A stretch of DNA of 64,000 bases from assembly GCA_003963305.1 (NCBI GenBank), contig RXJR01000020.1, positions 46,256 through 110,255 on the forward strand, given 5' to 3'. A program made the translations under genes and the position numbers. Origin of the DNA: Candidatus Melainabacteria bacterium. GTDB taxonomy: Bacteria; Cyanobacteriota; Vampirovibrionia; Obscuribacterales; Obscuribacteraceae. The notes beneath the pieces were generated by a model, which worked only from the letters and a program-made list of their open reading frames with translations, had not been told where the DNA came from and searched no databases. This document shows, piece by piece, positions 35,459-45,560 of the stretch (positions are counted from its first letter, which is position 1; every line of letters starts with the position of its first letter).

Positions 35459-36565
35459 CTATACGGGCTGATAGTTTACTGTCGCCGTATTTGGTATCAC
35501 AGAGTGAGAAACAGTTGATTCTGGTGTTTCGACATTTGAAGATTCGAAAGCAAGCCTGGTCTGGGTGATCTTTCCGCTCTCAATCTTATTGACGACAGCT
35601 TCAACATAGCGGTCCTGATTGGAGCGAAAGGCAAGAACAACATGCCTGTTCTGTAAAAGCAACTCGCCTTCACCTGTGAACGGATCAAGACGCCATTTGC
35701 AGTCGATGCAATTTCTAATAAGCTTTCTTTCAACAAGGCTCATTACAGCTGGATTTTGACCGTACGATTGGAGTAATTGAACAGTGCTCTTAATATCTTT
35801 CGAGAACAATGCATCGCAAATCTGATCACAGGCGAAATAAGCAGAGTTGAAACTCAATCTATCATGATCAGAGTCATCAATCCACGCATCAACATGGAAT
35901 TCGAGGGCACTATCTGAGTCGGCGAAAGTTTCGGAATCATCCAAACTGCTGTAATCGGCGAAATTATCGGATTGATACAAAATGCCGGAATCGACAATAC
36001 TTTCGGACTCGTAGAGAACGCGTGACTCTGCCATCGTTTGATAAACAAGAGCGGGTTCCGAGTTGAATACGGTATCGGAAGCATCTTCAGTGCACGTGAA
36101 GCTCAAAGCGTTTTCAGAAGCGTTCTCTGCTTGGGAAAAGCTTACTATTGGACCTGACTCAGAAACAACGGGCTCATGTTCTGTCGGGCAACTTAATATC
36201 TGTTCGGGCTGATGATAGTAAAAATCGGAGTTTGAAAAATTTCGTCTGGATGATTTTGAAATCAGGTGATCGTAAAGCGTCGTGCCGTCTCTTGGCGTAG
36301 AGTCTCGTTTCGCTCGCATCGGTCTAGCCAGGCAGTCCATCCGCGCGCCCCGACGAATGAATTTAAAAACCAGCTGCCACGAAAGTTCCAGCAAACAGAT
36401 TTGTAGAAGCAACACAGTAATGAAAAAAGAATTCTCGGTCAGTTGCTCGACGAAGGAGGCAGGAATTTGCGCATAACCTGAAAGCACATCATGCAAATTT
36501 GAGGCGCAAGCTGGAACTTGACTCACTAGAAACAATGACAGTGCTCTGCGTACATGATATTTCAC
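35459..36565 (-). CDS. Membrane-anchored acidic protein (368 aa)
   Basis: The start is GTG 36563-36565 behind GAGG. An N-terminal hydrophobic stretch (RRALSLFLVSQVPACAS) and a helix at ~45-70 (SFFITVLLLQICLLELSWQLVF) suggest membrane anchoring. Residues ~115-245 are acidic with short degenerate repeats of the type VYESESIVDSGILYQSDNFAD. The C-terminal ~110 residues look globular (ICDALFSKDIKSTVQLLQS...). The upstream Sel1 gene is 84 bases away on the same strand and probably shares its promoter. Function unknown. Confidence 0.7.
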   Translation of the reverse strand: MKYHVRRALSLFLVSQVPACASNLHDVLSGYAQIPASFVEQLTENSFFITVLLLQICLLELSWQLVFKFIRRGARMDCLARPMRAKRDSTPRDGTTLYDHLISKSSRRNFSNSDFYYHQPEQILSCPTEHEPVVSESGPIVSFSQAENASENALSFTCTEDASDTVFNSEPALVYQTMAESRVLYESESIVDSGILYQSDNFADYSSLDDSETFADSDSALEFHVDAWIDDSDHDRLSFNSAYFACDQICDALFSKDIKSTVQLLQSYGQNPAVMSLVERKLIRNCIDCKWRLDPFTGEGELLLQNRHVVLAFRSNQDRYVEAVVNKIESGKITQTRLAFESSNVETPESTVSHSVIPNTATVNYQPV

Positions 36566-36649
36566 AAGAACATCCTCAAAAGATCCAAAGACACCACAAC
36601 ATTTTTCGGATTCCTTATGCGGACAAATGGCACGCCCTGTAGGCGTCGA

Positions 36650-37114
36650 TCAAGCAATCAATTCCAGATTCTTGCGTGCAGCAACCACGCCTCGCTTAGC
36701 AGCAATGGCGAAACTTACTTTTGCAAGAGTCTCATCTGCTTCTTCCGTGAGACCAAAGCCGATGATTACACCTAAATTGTTTTCGGCGTGAGGACAACCT
36801 CTCGCAGCAGCTTCCTCAACTAGAAATCTAGCGATGCTGTAGTTGCGCTCGACATAAAGACCTTCAATGTACATATATGCCAGGTTCGACATGGCGTTTA
36901 AGCAACCGAGATTACAAGCTGATTTAAACCAGAAGTAAGCCGCCGCCAGGTTCTGATCGACATCGACACCCTCGAGAAACGCTGTACCCAAACAGTTCTG
37001 CGCTTCAGGATCTTGTTCCATCGCTCTCAACCATAGAATGCCAGTGGGAACGTCGAATCTGATCTTTTGTTCCGTTTGAGGACTTTGTTTTCCCATTTCA
37101 TAAACTTGTCCCAT
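36650..37114 (-). CDS. Sel1-repeat protein
   Basis: A 154-residue protein with three or four Sel1-like (SLR) repeats: PEAQNCLGTAFLEGVDVDQNLAAAYFWF, NAMSNLAYMYIEGLYVERNYSIARFL and HAENNLGVIIGFGL. SLR arrays act as protein-binding scaffolds. No signal peptide. GAGGAG sits nine bases before the ATG. Promoter element site 12 is 92 bp upstream; the acidic membrane protein follows downstream. Confidence 0.85.
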   Translation of the reverse strand: MGQVYEMGKQSPQTEQKIRFDVPTGILWLRAMEQDPEAQNCLGTAFLEGVDVDQNLAAAYFWFKSACNLGCLNAMSNLAYMYIEGLYVERNYSIARFLVEEAAARGCPHAENNLGVIIGFGLTEEADETLAKVSFAIAAKRGVVAARKNLELIA

Positions 37115-37188
37115 CTGAAACTCCTCATCAAAAAGCTGACGTATTAGCCCTGACGCTCATGTTTGGCTTAGAGCGTTTTCACATCGCT

Positions 37189-37223
37189 AATATGCCAGCC
37201 CGCCCATAAAATGAGTGTCAAAT
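37189..37223 (-). promoter_or_regulatory. 11-bp direct-repeat promoter element, site 12
   Basis: Minus-strand reading: ATTTGAC-N4-ATTTTAT (37223-37206), 11 bases, CATATT as -10. It faces the Sel1 gene. Confidence 0.65.
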
Positions 37224-37361
37224 GCTGAGCTCGCGATTGCGTAACTTGCCCATCCCCAAATTGCCGAGACGGCGGGGACTTATAGGTCATTTGACTGAAT
37301 TGACGAATGCTTAATTTGCTGAGACGCAAATCAAATTGATTATCAGCCGAAGAGAAACTGA

Positions 37362-38042
37362 CTAAGCTTCTTTGTCTTCAATCATGTAGCCCGACCCGGA
37401 AATGGTCTTGATCAGGTCAGTCTGCCCGATGCTCTCCAGCTTTCTGCGCAACAAATTCATCCAGGTGCGCACTGAGTTCGTCGTGCCTTCGCTATCAGAG
37501 GGCCAGACGGCGTTAAGCAACTGTTGTGCGTTGAAAGTGCGATTCGGATGGCGCATCAAATATTCGAGAAGCGCAGTTTCTTTTACGCGTAAGCGAATTT
37601 CAGACGAAGTGGTTATAAGCAGATTTGATTCAGGCTTGAGCGTCAAATTGCCAATCTTCAATTCCGGAACATATGTTCCAGATCGTCGGCGCAACAATGT
37701 TTTGATGCGAGCGAACAGTTCTCTCACTTCGAAGGGTTTGACCATATAGTCGTCAGCACCCGAGTCTAAAGCAGTCTCCAGGAACGAAACATGCTCTTTA
37801 CCGGTCAAAAATATGATTGGAGTCTGACCGCCCCTTTCTCTGAAGGTCTTGCAGACATCGTGCCCACTGATTCCAGGTAATGACCAATCCAAAATAATGA
37901 CGTCATAGTCAAATGACGACAGTAATTGAAGGGCATCTTCACCGTTGTCACAGACTTCAACTAATTGCCCGAGAGAAGTGAGATACAGCTTAAGGGCGTT
38001 TGTCAGTTCCTTGTCGTCATCAACAGTAAGAATCTTCGACAT
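37362..38042 (-). CDS. OmpR/PhoB-family response regulator
   Basis: A 226-residue regulator. Receiver: acidic cluster DDD at 8-10, phospho-acceptor D52 in VIILDWSLPG, Thr in IFLTGKE, Lys in MVKPFE. Winged helix: LRVKETALLEYLMRHPNRTFNAQQLLNAVWPSDSEGTTNSV, then ISGSGYMIE. ATG 38040-38042 is chosen (AAAGG before it, and the standard receiver start MSKILTVDDD); the longer frame adds a non-conserved leader. It resembles the regulator at 9175 throughout, including the PSDSE/SSDSE wording, so they are paralogues. No kinase adjoins. Confidence 0.93.
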   Translation of the reverse strand: MSKILTVDDDKELTNALKLYLTSLGQLVEVCDNGEDALQLLSSFDYDVIILDWSLPGISGHDVCKTFRERGGQTPIIFLTGKEHVSFLETALDSGADDYMVKPFEVRELFARIKTLLRRRSGTYVPELKIGNLTLKPESNLLITTSSEIRLRVKETALLEYLMRHPNRTFNAQQLLNAVWPSDSEGTTNSVRTWMNLLRRKLESIGQTDLIKTISGSGYMIEDKEA

Positions 38043-38164
38043 ATATGCCTTTCGACGCGGCTTCCCCCGTAACCGCACATTTATACCTGACTTTGGGCAC
38101 ATTCGACAAGAAGTCGTCAAGGTATCGCAATCGTCATTACTGCTCTTTTCAGGTTGTCTAACGG

Positions 38165-41100
38165 CTACAGCTCTGACTTCCAGAAGTTTGCAGGCTGCAT
38201 GGCTGTTGCCGATTTCTCACAAACAATTCGGAAGCTCTTAAAAGCGGCTGCTTGCGCAGTCATGTTTTTGCGCTCGAACAAAAGCACAAATGCGTCCAAA
38301 AGAGACTGTACTTTGGGGTCGCTGAATTGACACTTAGCCAGGTTTTTCAGAGCACACTTTGCAACCTGCTCAGCCTCCCCAACTTTGCCCGCATTCAACA
38401 GAGCTTGAATGGAATGGAAGTCCATTACAGCACTGTTCAAATACTCTTCGGGCTTCTTTGAAGCGACAGAAGCGCTATTGGCGCGACCAAGCGCAGCACC
38501 AAGAACACTCGCCGCCATCGGATGCACCCGAGCACCTGCATCGACTACCTGCCTTTCAAGAGAACCAGCCATTCGAGAAGGTTCTTCAGAACTGCGCGTT
38601 TGATTGGCGCCTGGCAGGAATCGGCTTAGCTGATCGCCAACTCTGTTAGAGTCGTTTGCGTCAGAACCCGAATAGGCAACAGTATCGGTATTCCTTTCCT
38701 CCGATATTGATGAATTTTGTCGGCCTTTGTTGTTATCGATGTCATTGAAAATGGCCATCAACCCACGCGGTTCACCATTGGAATAATCAGATTTGGAGCT
38801 GGCTGACGATTCGATAACTGATGCTGTCGAATCTGGGCCGCTTGACGCTTGTCCAGAAGAGTTAACCTGAGAGTTCGCCTGATAGTTAGCTTCAGTGTAA
38901 ACCTGTGAGGAAGCGATATCAGTAGCCAGAACGTGTTGAGCAGGGTTCAGAGGCACCGCACGCGTGACATTAGGCTCCTCTATCGAGACCGCTCGCAGCA
39001 GATCTGAATCCTGAGCCGAGGGAACTGGCGCAGGCATCGCCGGCAGTGGCGCCCGCATCACGTCGCCTTCATAGCCTGTCGCAGTCGAGTTCACTTCAGA
39101 ATTGCCGTTCGGTGCTCCAGCATAGACGCTGTTGCCCAATTCGTAAGTTGAAGCACTGATGTCACCAGACTGCGAGTAAAGGGTCTGCTCCAGCGAGACG
39201 GGCGCCTCAGAACTGCGCTCAGCGGCTTTAGAGTATTGCTCAACGGCAGATGCTGAGTAAGAGACGGCTGGCGGCACTACATCGACCGAAGCAGTTGTAA
39301 CGGGACTGAAATAGGCAACATCAGCGGTTTTACCTTGCTGCGCGTCTCCAGCCTGGGCATACGAGCCCGCTACGTTACTGAACTGAGTTTCGGAACTGGC
39401 GACCTGAGTACCGGCGATATCGACAGGCATAACACGCTGAGACTCTCCTGCTTGTACATGAACGTTTCCGGCTGACTCAGACTGGGCGGCCGAATAATGC
39501 ACATTCGCACTAGCTCCCGAAGCACCGGAATCTTGGGAAGATGCCTGGTTTGTGCCCTGTTGCACTGCGGCGGGGCTGGCATCGAAAGATGGTGCAGCTG
39601 GTGCTGCGTAAACACTGTTACCGAGCTCGAACGTGGAAGCATTGAGATCACCGGCTTGCGCATGAAGCGTCTGCTCCAGCGACTGCGCCAGGTTTTGATT
39701 GTCCAAAGATTCTCTGCCGAAGTGCTCAGCGGTCGAAGAATAGGAGGTAGCGGGTGGCACGACGTCCACAGAAGTTGTAGTCACAGGGCTGAAATAAGCA
39801 ACGTCAGCCGTTTTGCCCTGTTGAGCATCGCCGGTCTGAGCATATGTGCCAGCCACATTGCTGAATTGATTTTCTGAACTTGTCACTTGTGTACCAGCAA
39901 TGTCAACAGGCATGACTTTCTGCGACGTGGCTTCTCCAGGAATAGATACCTGTCCATGATCGCCAGTGGAGCGCGACTCCATAGGTGCAGGTACGCTCGT
40001 ACTACCAGCGTAGACACTGTTGCCCAGTTCAAACGTGGATGCATTCAAATCACCCGCTTGAGCGTGAAGAGTCTGCTCCAGCGAGAGCGACGAGTTATGG
40101 GAATCAGCGGCGGCATCTCTGGCGAACTGCTCCGGCGAAGAGTTATATGAGGTTGCAGGAGGAACGACATCAACAGAAGCTGTTGTCACAGGACTGAAGT
40201 AAGCAACATCTGCGGTGTTTCCTTGCTGCGCCTCACCAGTTTGAGCATAGCTACCGGCAACATTACTGAACTGAGTTTCAGGGCTGGTTACCTGAGAGCC
40301 GGCAATATCAACAGGCAATGCTTGTACAGAGCGCGTTTCAAGCCTTTCACCAGACGAGGCTCCAGACGGAGCATCAGTCGAATTGCGACTCAAAGATTCA
40401 GAACCACCATGCATGGCATGCTGATTCGCCGTAGCCGGGTCAAACACTATAGGTGGTACCACGTCAACTCTGGCCGAAGTAAACGGAGTGCTGTAATTGT
40501 TCGCCACCGAGTCGACATTAGTGCCGGATGCTTGAGTAGAAGCAGCAACATGAACGGCATCGCCACCAACAACAGTACTGGAGAATACACCACCTTCTGG
40601 ATGCACTCCACCAGCGTCGCCCCAAACGGCACCACGAGACAAATCACCACCAAACGGAGAAGAAGAAGAGAGCAAATTGCCACTCTGGTCGAAATTGGAC
40701 ACGGTCGAGCTGGTCACATCTCCGCCAGGACCGTAGTGAGTATTGTTCATCACATAGCCGCCGTCGGCTGTTGGAATTTGCTGTTGGCTACTAACGATAT
40801 TATGATTGGCGTCTCTGAGAAGTTCGAGTGATCCGCCATTTGGCAGATTCTGGAATTGCGAACTAGCAACGAGTGCATTATTTGCATCGAAATAATTCGT
40901 CGTGTAATCATCATTATCGTTGTAGTGAGTCTCTGATGCGCCGAGTAGATTCTGAGCGTTGGACGGGTCGTAATATTCGGTGCGGCTCATGTCGCCTGCA
41001 ACGGAATCTCTTTGATAAAGTCGGCCGGCGTCATCATAAGAGGCTGACGAAAGTCCACCATTTGCCGCGGCAGAGAAATTGATCATGCCGTGAGGAATGT

Positions 41101-43522
41101 TGGCGCCGTCTGCATGACCAACTGAAATGGAACCGTTCGGATTATGAATAACGGAGAATGCGTCAGTTTGCTGATGCGCAGCGTTAAACACTGATATATC
41201 AGCGCCGTTCGCCGCAGATGCAGAAGAAACTGTGCTGCCGTCAGGAAGATTGAACGTTCCGCTTGATGACAGGTCAAGATTAGTGATCGATCCATCGTTG
41301 TTTAAATAGGAAAGGTTCTGTCCATCGTTAGAAAGGAAGAGCGAATCTCCACCAGCGGTTGGTAAGGCGATACCTTGCTGACCGTTGTGCGAAACAGGAT
41401 GCATCTCTGCATTCGGGTTAGTGTGATTGAATGCCAGCTGCTCTGTATGTTTGCCATCCGACATAGTAAAGAGTTCAGAGTTGCCGCCACTCTGATATGT
41501 GAGCGATCCACCCTCGAAGTTCATGCGATATTGCTCACCGGCAGGAACTGAAGCAGGGTTGAAGGAACCAACGACGTTGCCGTGGCTGTCGCGCAGAGTG
41601 TCTTCGCCCTGACCGCGTTCAAGCGTATAACCACCCATCTGGAACTGGTTCTGTCCTGGAAGATGGCTGACCATACCGTTATGCGCATCTCCGTGAGCAC
41701 CTGGTGGCAATGGTATTGGACCAAGATCGAGTGGTTTGACAGCACCGGCATCACGATGTGCCATGGACGCAAGACCAAGGCCTCCTGCGAATTGCGGATT
41801 AACCTCAGAAGCCATTTCTCCGCTATCACCGGCTTCGCCGCCAAAACCACCGGCACCACCGGCAAAGGCACCACCGGCCGCACCAGGAGCGGATCCAGCT
41901 CCAGCGAATTGACCATGTTGACCGTGCACACCGTGTGAGCCATGCCCGCCGTGCGCTCCATGTGAGCCGTGCGCTCCGTGCGAACCGTGAGCGCTTCCTT
42001 TGCCGCCGCCCTGTCCGCCGCCACCCTGTCCGCCACCTTCCTTGGCGCCTTCCTGCGCTTTCTTAGTAGCTTCAGCACCGGCAGCCTTAATCAGACCCGC
42101 AAAGTCAAAAGCATATTTAACCGATGACGTAGCGAGAAAATTCAAGGCACTGACGATAATGGTGCCGGATTCATCCACACCCTTAAAACAAGCGATTAGT
42201 AAAATAGTCGTGTTCCAAAACAGACTCCAGAAGCAGATTGTCACTACACCTTCGACCCAATTTGGGAATGCCTCACGAAAGTTTTTGATTGGCCACACCC
42301 AGAGTCCAGCTACAACCGGGCCGACAAAGAACAAATAAAAGAGATAAGCCATCTGGAAAGCACAAAGAATATTCCAGGTTCCAGTGAGCCCTGCGTTGCC
42401 GCTAAAAGATATTGCCCGAGCCGCCATTGCTCCCGCGGGCATACCCTCATCGGTCTTGTCAGGCATGGGTTCATTGACTTTACTGCAAGGATCTTCCTTC
42501 TTATTTTCGAGAAAGAATTTTTCAAAATCAGCCTGACTTTTTACTTTACCGCCAGGCCAATTTTTGCCGACACCTGTGTTCTGATTCGATTGAGGTCCAC
42601 GCGTCGGGAAAGCCTTGATTTCGGCACAAAGCGCGTCATCATACATGCTATTGCTGAATATACGCTGATATTCACTGGCGATTGTGTAAGTGATGGAATT
42701 AGATAAGTCGATACCCCAATTAACAATCAAAAATGACGATGGAATCAGAAACAGCGCGATGAAACTGCGCAGAATTCCTTCAAATGGATTGCTCTCGTTC
42801 AGTACAGGATTTCCGGCAGCCATGATTGCCTTCACTTGCGTCAGCACCGCACCTGGTAGCAGCAATAAAATCCCAATTGGAACAAAAAGCTGGTCGCGCA
42901 CTTTATTCCACTTGTTGCCGTCTTCTGCAGTAAAGTTTTGCATGAACTTACCGCAATAATCGATCGCGCTGGCAGCTTGCCCCTTCGCCACATCGCCCAT
43001 TGCGTTCCCGGCTGCCATGCCCTGTGCCTGCTGCGAAGCCTGCGCGGCCTTGGCGGCGTTGCCAGGCATTTGCACAGTTTTTGCCATATGGTGAGCTGCA
43101 GTTGCGGCTTGCTGCGCCTGCTGTGTATTTGAGGTAGTATCACCGTTTGTTGGGTTTTCCTTGGCAAATTCGTTTAAAAGACCAGCTTCAACTGAAGTTG
43201 TCTTGAATTTGGAAGCAGACTTCAAGGTGTCAGGCCAGCGCGTCAAAAACGGTCCGCCAGGCCATTTGCCCGGGTCGACCTCGACTTGCTTCTGATTATT
43301 CTGATCATCGCGATCGTCCGAGCCGCCCAATGAAGCAGGCAACAAATATTTCATTTCAGGATTCTGTTTGCCCCATTGCTCCATTTGTTCAAGTATGGAG
43401 CCGGTGCCGGAATACTGCCCCCCGGAACTATCGGCTGCCAGTGCTTTTGTTATCGCTAAAGAGAGCAGAGCGATAATCAGAACGAGCAGCTTGGAGAGTT
43501 GGGCGGTAGCTTTGAAATTCAT
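38165..43522 (-). CDS. VirB6/TrbL-like polytopic protein with very long repeat tail
   Basis: A 1785-residue protein. It has a signal peptide (LLVLIIALLSLAITKALAA), then ~450 residues with about five membrane helices arranged as in VirB6/TrbL channel proteins: GILLLLPGAVLTQV, ILRSFIALFLIPSSFLIVNW, FVGPVVAGLWVWPIKNF, WVEGVVTICFWSLFW. A Gly/His-rich hinge (HGSHGAHGSHGAHG) leads to ~1250 hydrophilic residues: a YD/RHS-like strand-rich region (YDDAGRLYQRDSV, TEYYDP), then three ~110-160-aa repeats (PVDIAGTQV...VDVVPPA...LEQTLHAQAGDLNAS) and a helical C-terminus. It lies 67 bases downstream of a paralogue of its membrane part. VirB6 proteins with large hydrophilic extensions are known in Rickettsiales; kinship is inferred from topology. 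Confidence 0.75.
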   Translation of the reverse strand: MNFKATAQLSKLLVLIIALLSLAITKALAADSSGGQYSGTGSILEQMEQWGKQNPEMKYLLPASLGGSDDRDDQNNQKQVEVDPGKWPGGPFLTRWPDTLKSASKFKTTSVEAGLLNEFAKENPTNGDTTSNTQQAQQAATAAHHMAKTVQMPGNAAKAAQASQQAQGMAAGNAMGDVAKGQAASAIDYCGKFMQNFTAEDGNKWNKVRDQLFVPIGILLLLPGAVLTQVKAIMAAGNPVLNESNPFEGILRSFIALFLIPSSFLIVNWGIDLSNSITYTIASEYQRIFSNSMYDDALCAEIKAFPTRGPQSNQNTGVGKNWPGGKVKSQADFEKFFLENKKEDPCSKVNEPMPDKTDEGMPAGAMAARAISFSGNAGLTGTWNILCAFQMAYLFYLFFVGPVVAGLWVWPIKNFREAFPNWVEGVVTICFWSLFWNTTILLIACFKGVDESGTIIVSALNFLATSSVKYAFDFAGLIKAAGAEATKKAQEGAKEGGGQGGGGQGGGKGSAHGSHGAHGSHGAHGGHGSHGVHGQHGQFAGAGSAPGAAGGAFAGGAGGFGGEAGDSGEMASEVNPQFAGGLGLASMAHRDAGAVKPLDLGPIPLPPGAHGDAHNGMVSHLPGQNQFQMGGYTLERGQGEDTLRDSHGNVVGSFNPASVPAGEQYRMNFEGGSLTYQSGGNSELFTMSDGKHTEQLAFNHTNPNAEMHPVSHNGQQGIALPTAGGDSLFLSNDGQNLSYLNNDGSITNLDLSSSGTFNLPDGSTVSSASAANGADISVFNAAHQQTDAFSVIHNPNGSISVGHADGANIPHGMINFSAAANGGLSSASYDDAGRLYQRDSVAGDMSRTEYYDPSNAQNLLGASETHYNDNDDYTTNYFDANNALVASSQFQNLPNGGSLELLRDANHNIVSSQQQIPTADGGYVMNNTHYGPGGDVTSSTVSNFDQSGNLLSSSSPFGGDLSRGAVWGDAGGVHPEGGVFSSTVVGGDAVHVAASTQASGTNVDSVANNYSTPFTSARVDVVPPIVFDPATANQHAMHGGSESLSRNSTDAPSGASSGERLETRSVQALPVDIAGSQVTSPETQFSNVAGSYAQTGEAQQGNTADVAYFSPVTTASVDVVPPATSYNSSPEQFARDAAADSHNSSLSLEQTLHAQAGDLNASTFELGNSVYAGSTSVPAPMESRSTGDHGQVSIPGEATSQKVMPVDIAGTQVTSSENQFSNVAGTYAQTGDAQQGKTADVAYFSPVTTTSVDVVPPATSYSSTAEHFGRESLDNQNLAQSLEQTLHAQAGDLNASTFELGNSVYAAPAAPSFDASPAAVQQGTNQASSQDSGASGASANVHYSAAQSESAGNVHVQAGESQRVMPVDIAGTQVASSETQFSNVAGSYAQAGDAQQGKTADVAYFSPVTTASVDVVPPAVSYSASAVEQYSKAAERSSEAPVSLEQTLYSQSGDISASTYELGNSVYAGAPNGNSEVNSTATGYEGDVMRAPLPAMPAPVPSAQDSDLLRAVSIEEPNVTRAVPLNPAQHVLATDIASSQVYTEANYQANSQVNSSGQASSGPDSTASVIESSASSKSDYSNGEPRGLMAIFNDIDNNKGRQNSSISEERNTDTVAYSGSDANDSNRVGDQLSRFLPGANQTRSSEEPSRMAGSLERQVVDAGARVHPMAASVLGAALGRANSASVASKKPEEYLNSAVMDFHSIQALLNAGKVGEAEQVAKCALKNLAKCQFSDPKVQSLLDAFVLLFERKNMTAQAAAFKSFRIVCEKSATAMQPANFWKSEL
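39110..40330. repeat. Long tandem repeats in the VirB6-like tail
   Basis: Three copies, about 407 and 482 bp apart, each encoding PVDIAGxQV, FSNVAGxYAQ, ADVAYFSPVTT, VDVVPP and GDLNASTFELGNSVYAG blocks in the same order with variable spacers between. Confidence 0.85.
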
Positions 43523-43597
43523 ATTGTGCACCGATTAGTAACGGGAAGATCCAGAAGAAAGAGAGGTCAAAATGAAAGAGAGTTCGAGAGATAGAGC

Positions 43598-45364
43598 CTA
43601 GGCAGCTTTAGCATGGTGAGCCTTTGAATGACCCGGCTTGCCGCCGCCACCACCCTGTCCGCCACCGCCACCGGTAGCATTTGTTTTTTCAAGCAATTGA
43701 TCCACCATATCGCCCGGTCTAAAATCCAGAGCCATAAACGGAATGTATGAAAGCATCACCCCGAAAGCAATAAACACGATAGGCTCCCAGGGACTTTTCG
43801 GATCATAGGCCCCCGCCTCGCTCAGCCACTGAATACGGGTTGACATACAAAGCAGAATCACGCACCACCAGAAGCGCCAGAGAACAAGATTCAACAACCC
43901 TTCCAGCCAACTCGAAAAAACCGGGCGAAATAATCTTCCCATCCCCGCAGGCCAGGCTAAAAACGCAGCAGCAATAGGACCCAACAGATATAGATAGCAA
44001 ACCATCACTACCTGGTACGCGACTAAAACCATCAGACCATAATTCAAAAGAGCAGAGATAATGCCGAATCCAGAGCGCATCACTGCTTCCTTTCCTGTCT
44101 CCTTCTGAGCGGTTTCCTCTCGTTGCTTCGGCGACTGGTTTGGATTCGGATTGAACATCGCATCAGCCCAACTCGTAATAGACGACGGGCTGACAAATTG
44201 TGTAACTTCGTAAGTAAGCGAATTTCCAACATCGATAGAATAACTGACGATCAGCTGCGTGGAGAAAATCAAAAACAATGCAACCATAGCTCGCAATATG
44301 CCGGAGAACGGATTTATGTCTTCATCCTTTGTGCTATTAACTCCGTACTTAACGAGACTCATAGCCTGAGTAGCGACAGCACCCGGCAACAAAAACAAAA
44401 CTGCCATCGGAATGAAAACGCCTTTGAACATCTGCTGAACCATCCAAATAGCCTGGCTCAACGTCTTCTTTGAAGCGCTGGCACTCACTTGCGAACCGGC
44501 ACCTTCGTTTGCCACGTTGATCAAATTGGTCTGGACGGTCTCAACATTGGATCCAAACTGAGCATTAGCAGCACTTTCAGTAGCATCGCCCATGTGCTGG
44601 ATGCCGCCTTGCAGTTGAGCCTGAGAAGTGTGTAACGATGGATTATTCATTTCATTGGCGCCCTGGTGGGCAGCATTAGCAGCGGCGACCATGGCCTGGC
44701 CATTGCTCGTTGTACCAGCCGACGTTTTCATCCAGTCCGGCAAATTTGCGTTGGTGGCGGGATTCGCAGGTGCACCGAGCGAACTGGGGTTAGTGGGGTG
44801 ATGGCGAAATGGTCCTAAAGCAGGATTCGGAGGTCCCCACAAACCGTGCCCTCCCCCCATGTTCTTATAGTCAGTCATTTCTTTATGATGAGGGATTTTA
44901 GGCGGTTCCTGATCGGGCTGTGCCTTTTTAGCCACCGGTTCAGGCGTGGGAACCTCGGCTGACGGCTCAGCGCTACCGGCCGTCATGCCACCATGCTTCT
45001 GCGGTCCATATTTTTCAGTGGGATCTTGCCCTTCCTGCTTCTGCAGGCTCTCTGCGTTTACTTCTTTGCCGACTTGAGGAGCCGTCTTAAACCATACCTG
45101 AGTCTGGTGGTCAACAAACGAGCCGGTCCATTGAGATGACCCCCCGGCACCACCAGAGCCACTACCAGACCCAGTGGCTCCTCCCGCGCTTGAACCGCCG
45201 CTACCAGCAGAGGCACCGGTTGTAGCACCGAGAAAACCATTCTGTGCAGCTACCGGCATGGCGTTGATGGAAACGCTGATATAGGCAGACAAAACCAGCA
45301 ACAAACTCGCGCGAACAACGTTTGAAGAACGACGGGGAAACACTGCAAAATTCAGTAATTTCAT
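43598..45364 (-). CDS. VirB6/TrbL-like polytopic membrane protein
   Basis: A 588-residue protein from ATG 45362-45364. It has a signal-like N-terminus (SLLLVLSAYISVSINAMPVAAQ), a Gly/Ser and Pro-rich hydrophilic domain (~40-290) and then five membrane helices: VFIPMAVLFLLPGAVATQ, ILRAMVALFLIFSTQLIVSY, VVMVCYLYLLGPIAAAFLAW, WLEGLLNLVLWRFWWCVILL and IVFIAFGVMLSYIPFMALDF. The order and the shared strings LLPGAV.TQ, NPF.GILR, GP..A...W and W.EG....W match the downstream gene, so the two are paralogues. It ends in a Gly/His tail. Promoter element site 13 lies upstream. Likely an inner-membrane channel part of a secretion-like machine. Confidence 0.75.
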   Translation of the reverse strand: MKLLNFAVFPRRSSNVVRASLLLVLSAYISVSINAMPVAAQNGFLGATTGASAGSGGSSAGGATGSGSGSGGAGGSSQWTGSFVDHQTQVWFKTAPQVGKEVNAESLQKQEGQDPTEKYGPQKHGGMTAGSAEPSAEVPTPEPVAKKAQPDQEPPKIPHHKEMTDYKNMGGGHGLWGPPNPALGPFRHHPTNPSSLGAPANPATNANLPDWMKTSAGTTSNGQAMVAAANAAHQGANEMNNPSLHTSQAQLQGGIQHMGDATESAANAQFGSNVETVQTNLINVANEGAGSQVSASASKKTLSQAIWMVQQMFKGVFIPMAVLFLLPGAVATQAMSLVKYGVNSTKDEDINPFSGILRAMVALFLIFSTQLIVSYSIDVGNSLTYEVTQFVSPSSITSWADAMFNPNPNQSPKQREETAQKETGKEAVMRSGFGIISALLNYGLMVLVAYQVVMVCYLYLLGPIAAAFLAWPAGMGRLFRPVFSSWLEGLLNLVLWRFWWCVILLCMSTRIQWLSEAGAYDPKSPWEPIVFIAFGVMLSYIPFMALDFRPGDMVDQLLEKTNATGGGGGQGGGGGKPGHSKAHHAKAA

Positions 45365-45469
45365 GGCTGACAACCAGCAGCGAGGCACTCTGATGCACCG
45401 CTACCGCCTTTTGCTTGGCTTTACTAGTAATGTCGTGAACAGCTAAGGCCGTCATGTGCGACAAAAGTG

Positions 45470-45504
45470 AGAATAAACAAACGAACATCAAATTGGCATA
45501 AAAT
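45470..45504 (-). promoter_or_regulatory. 11-bp direct-repeat promoter element, site 13
   Basis: Minus-strand reading: ATTTTAT-N4-ATTTGAT (45504-45487), 11 bases, TATTCT as -10. It faces the two-gene VirB6-like operon. Confidence 0.65.
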
Positions 45505-45560
45505 CTAAGGCTGAATCAGCGACAGCCTATCGAGTTACACAATTCAAAAACTTTCTCTGG

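Noticed and set aside
35196-35568. Plus-strand frames through the GC-rich repeat with repeated ARAFHA peptides
   Set aside because: Out-of-frame reading of the tandem repeat, overlapping real genes on both sides; no SD.
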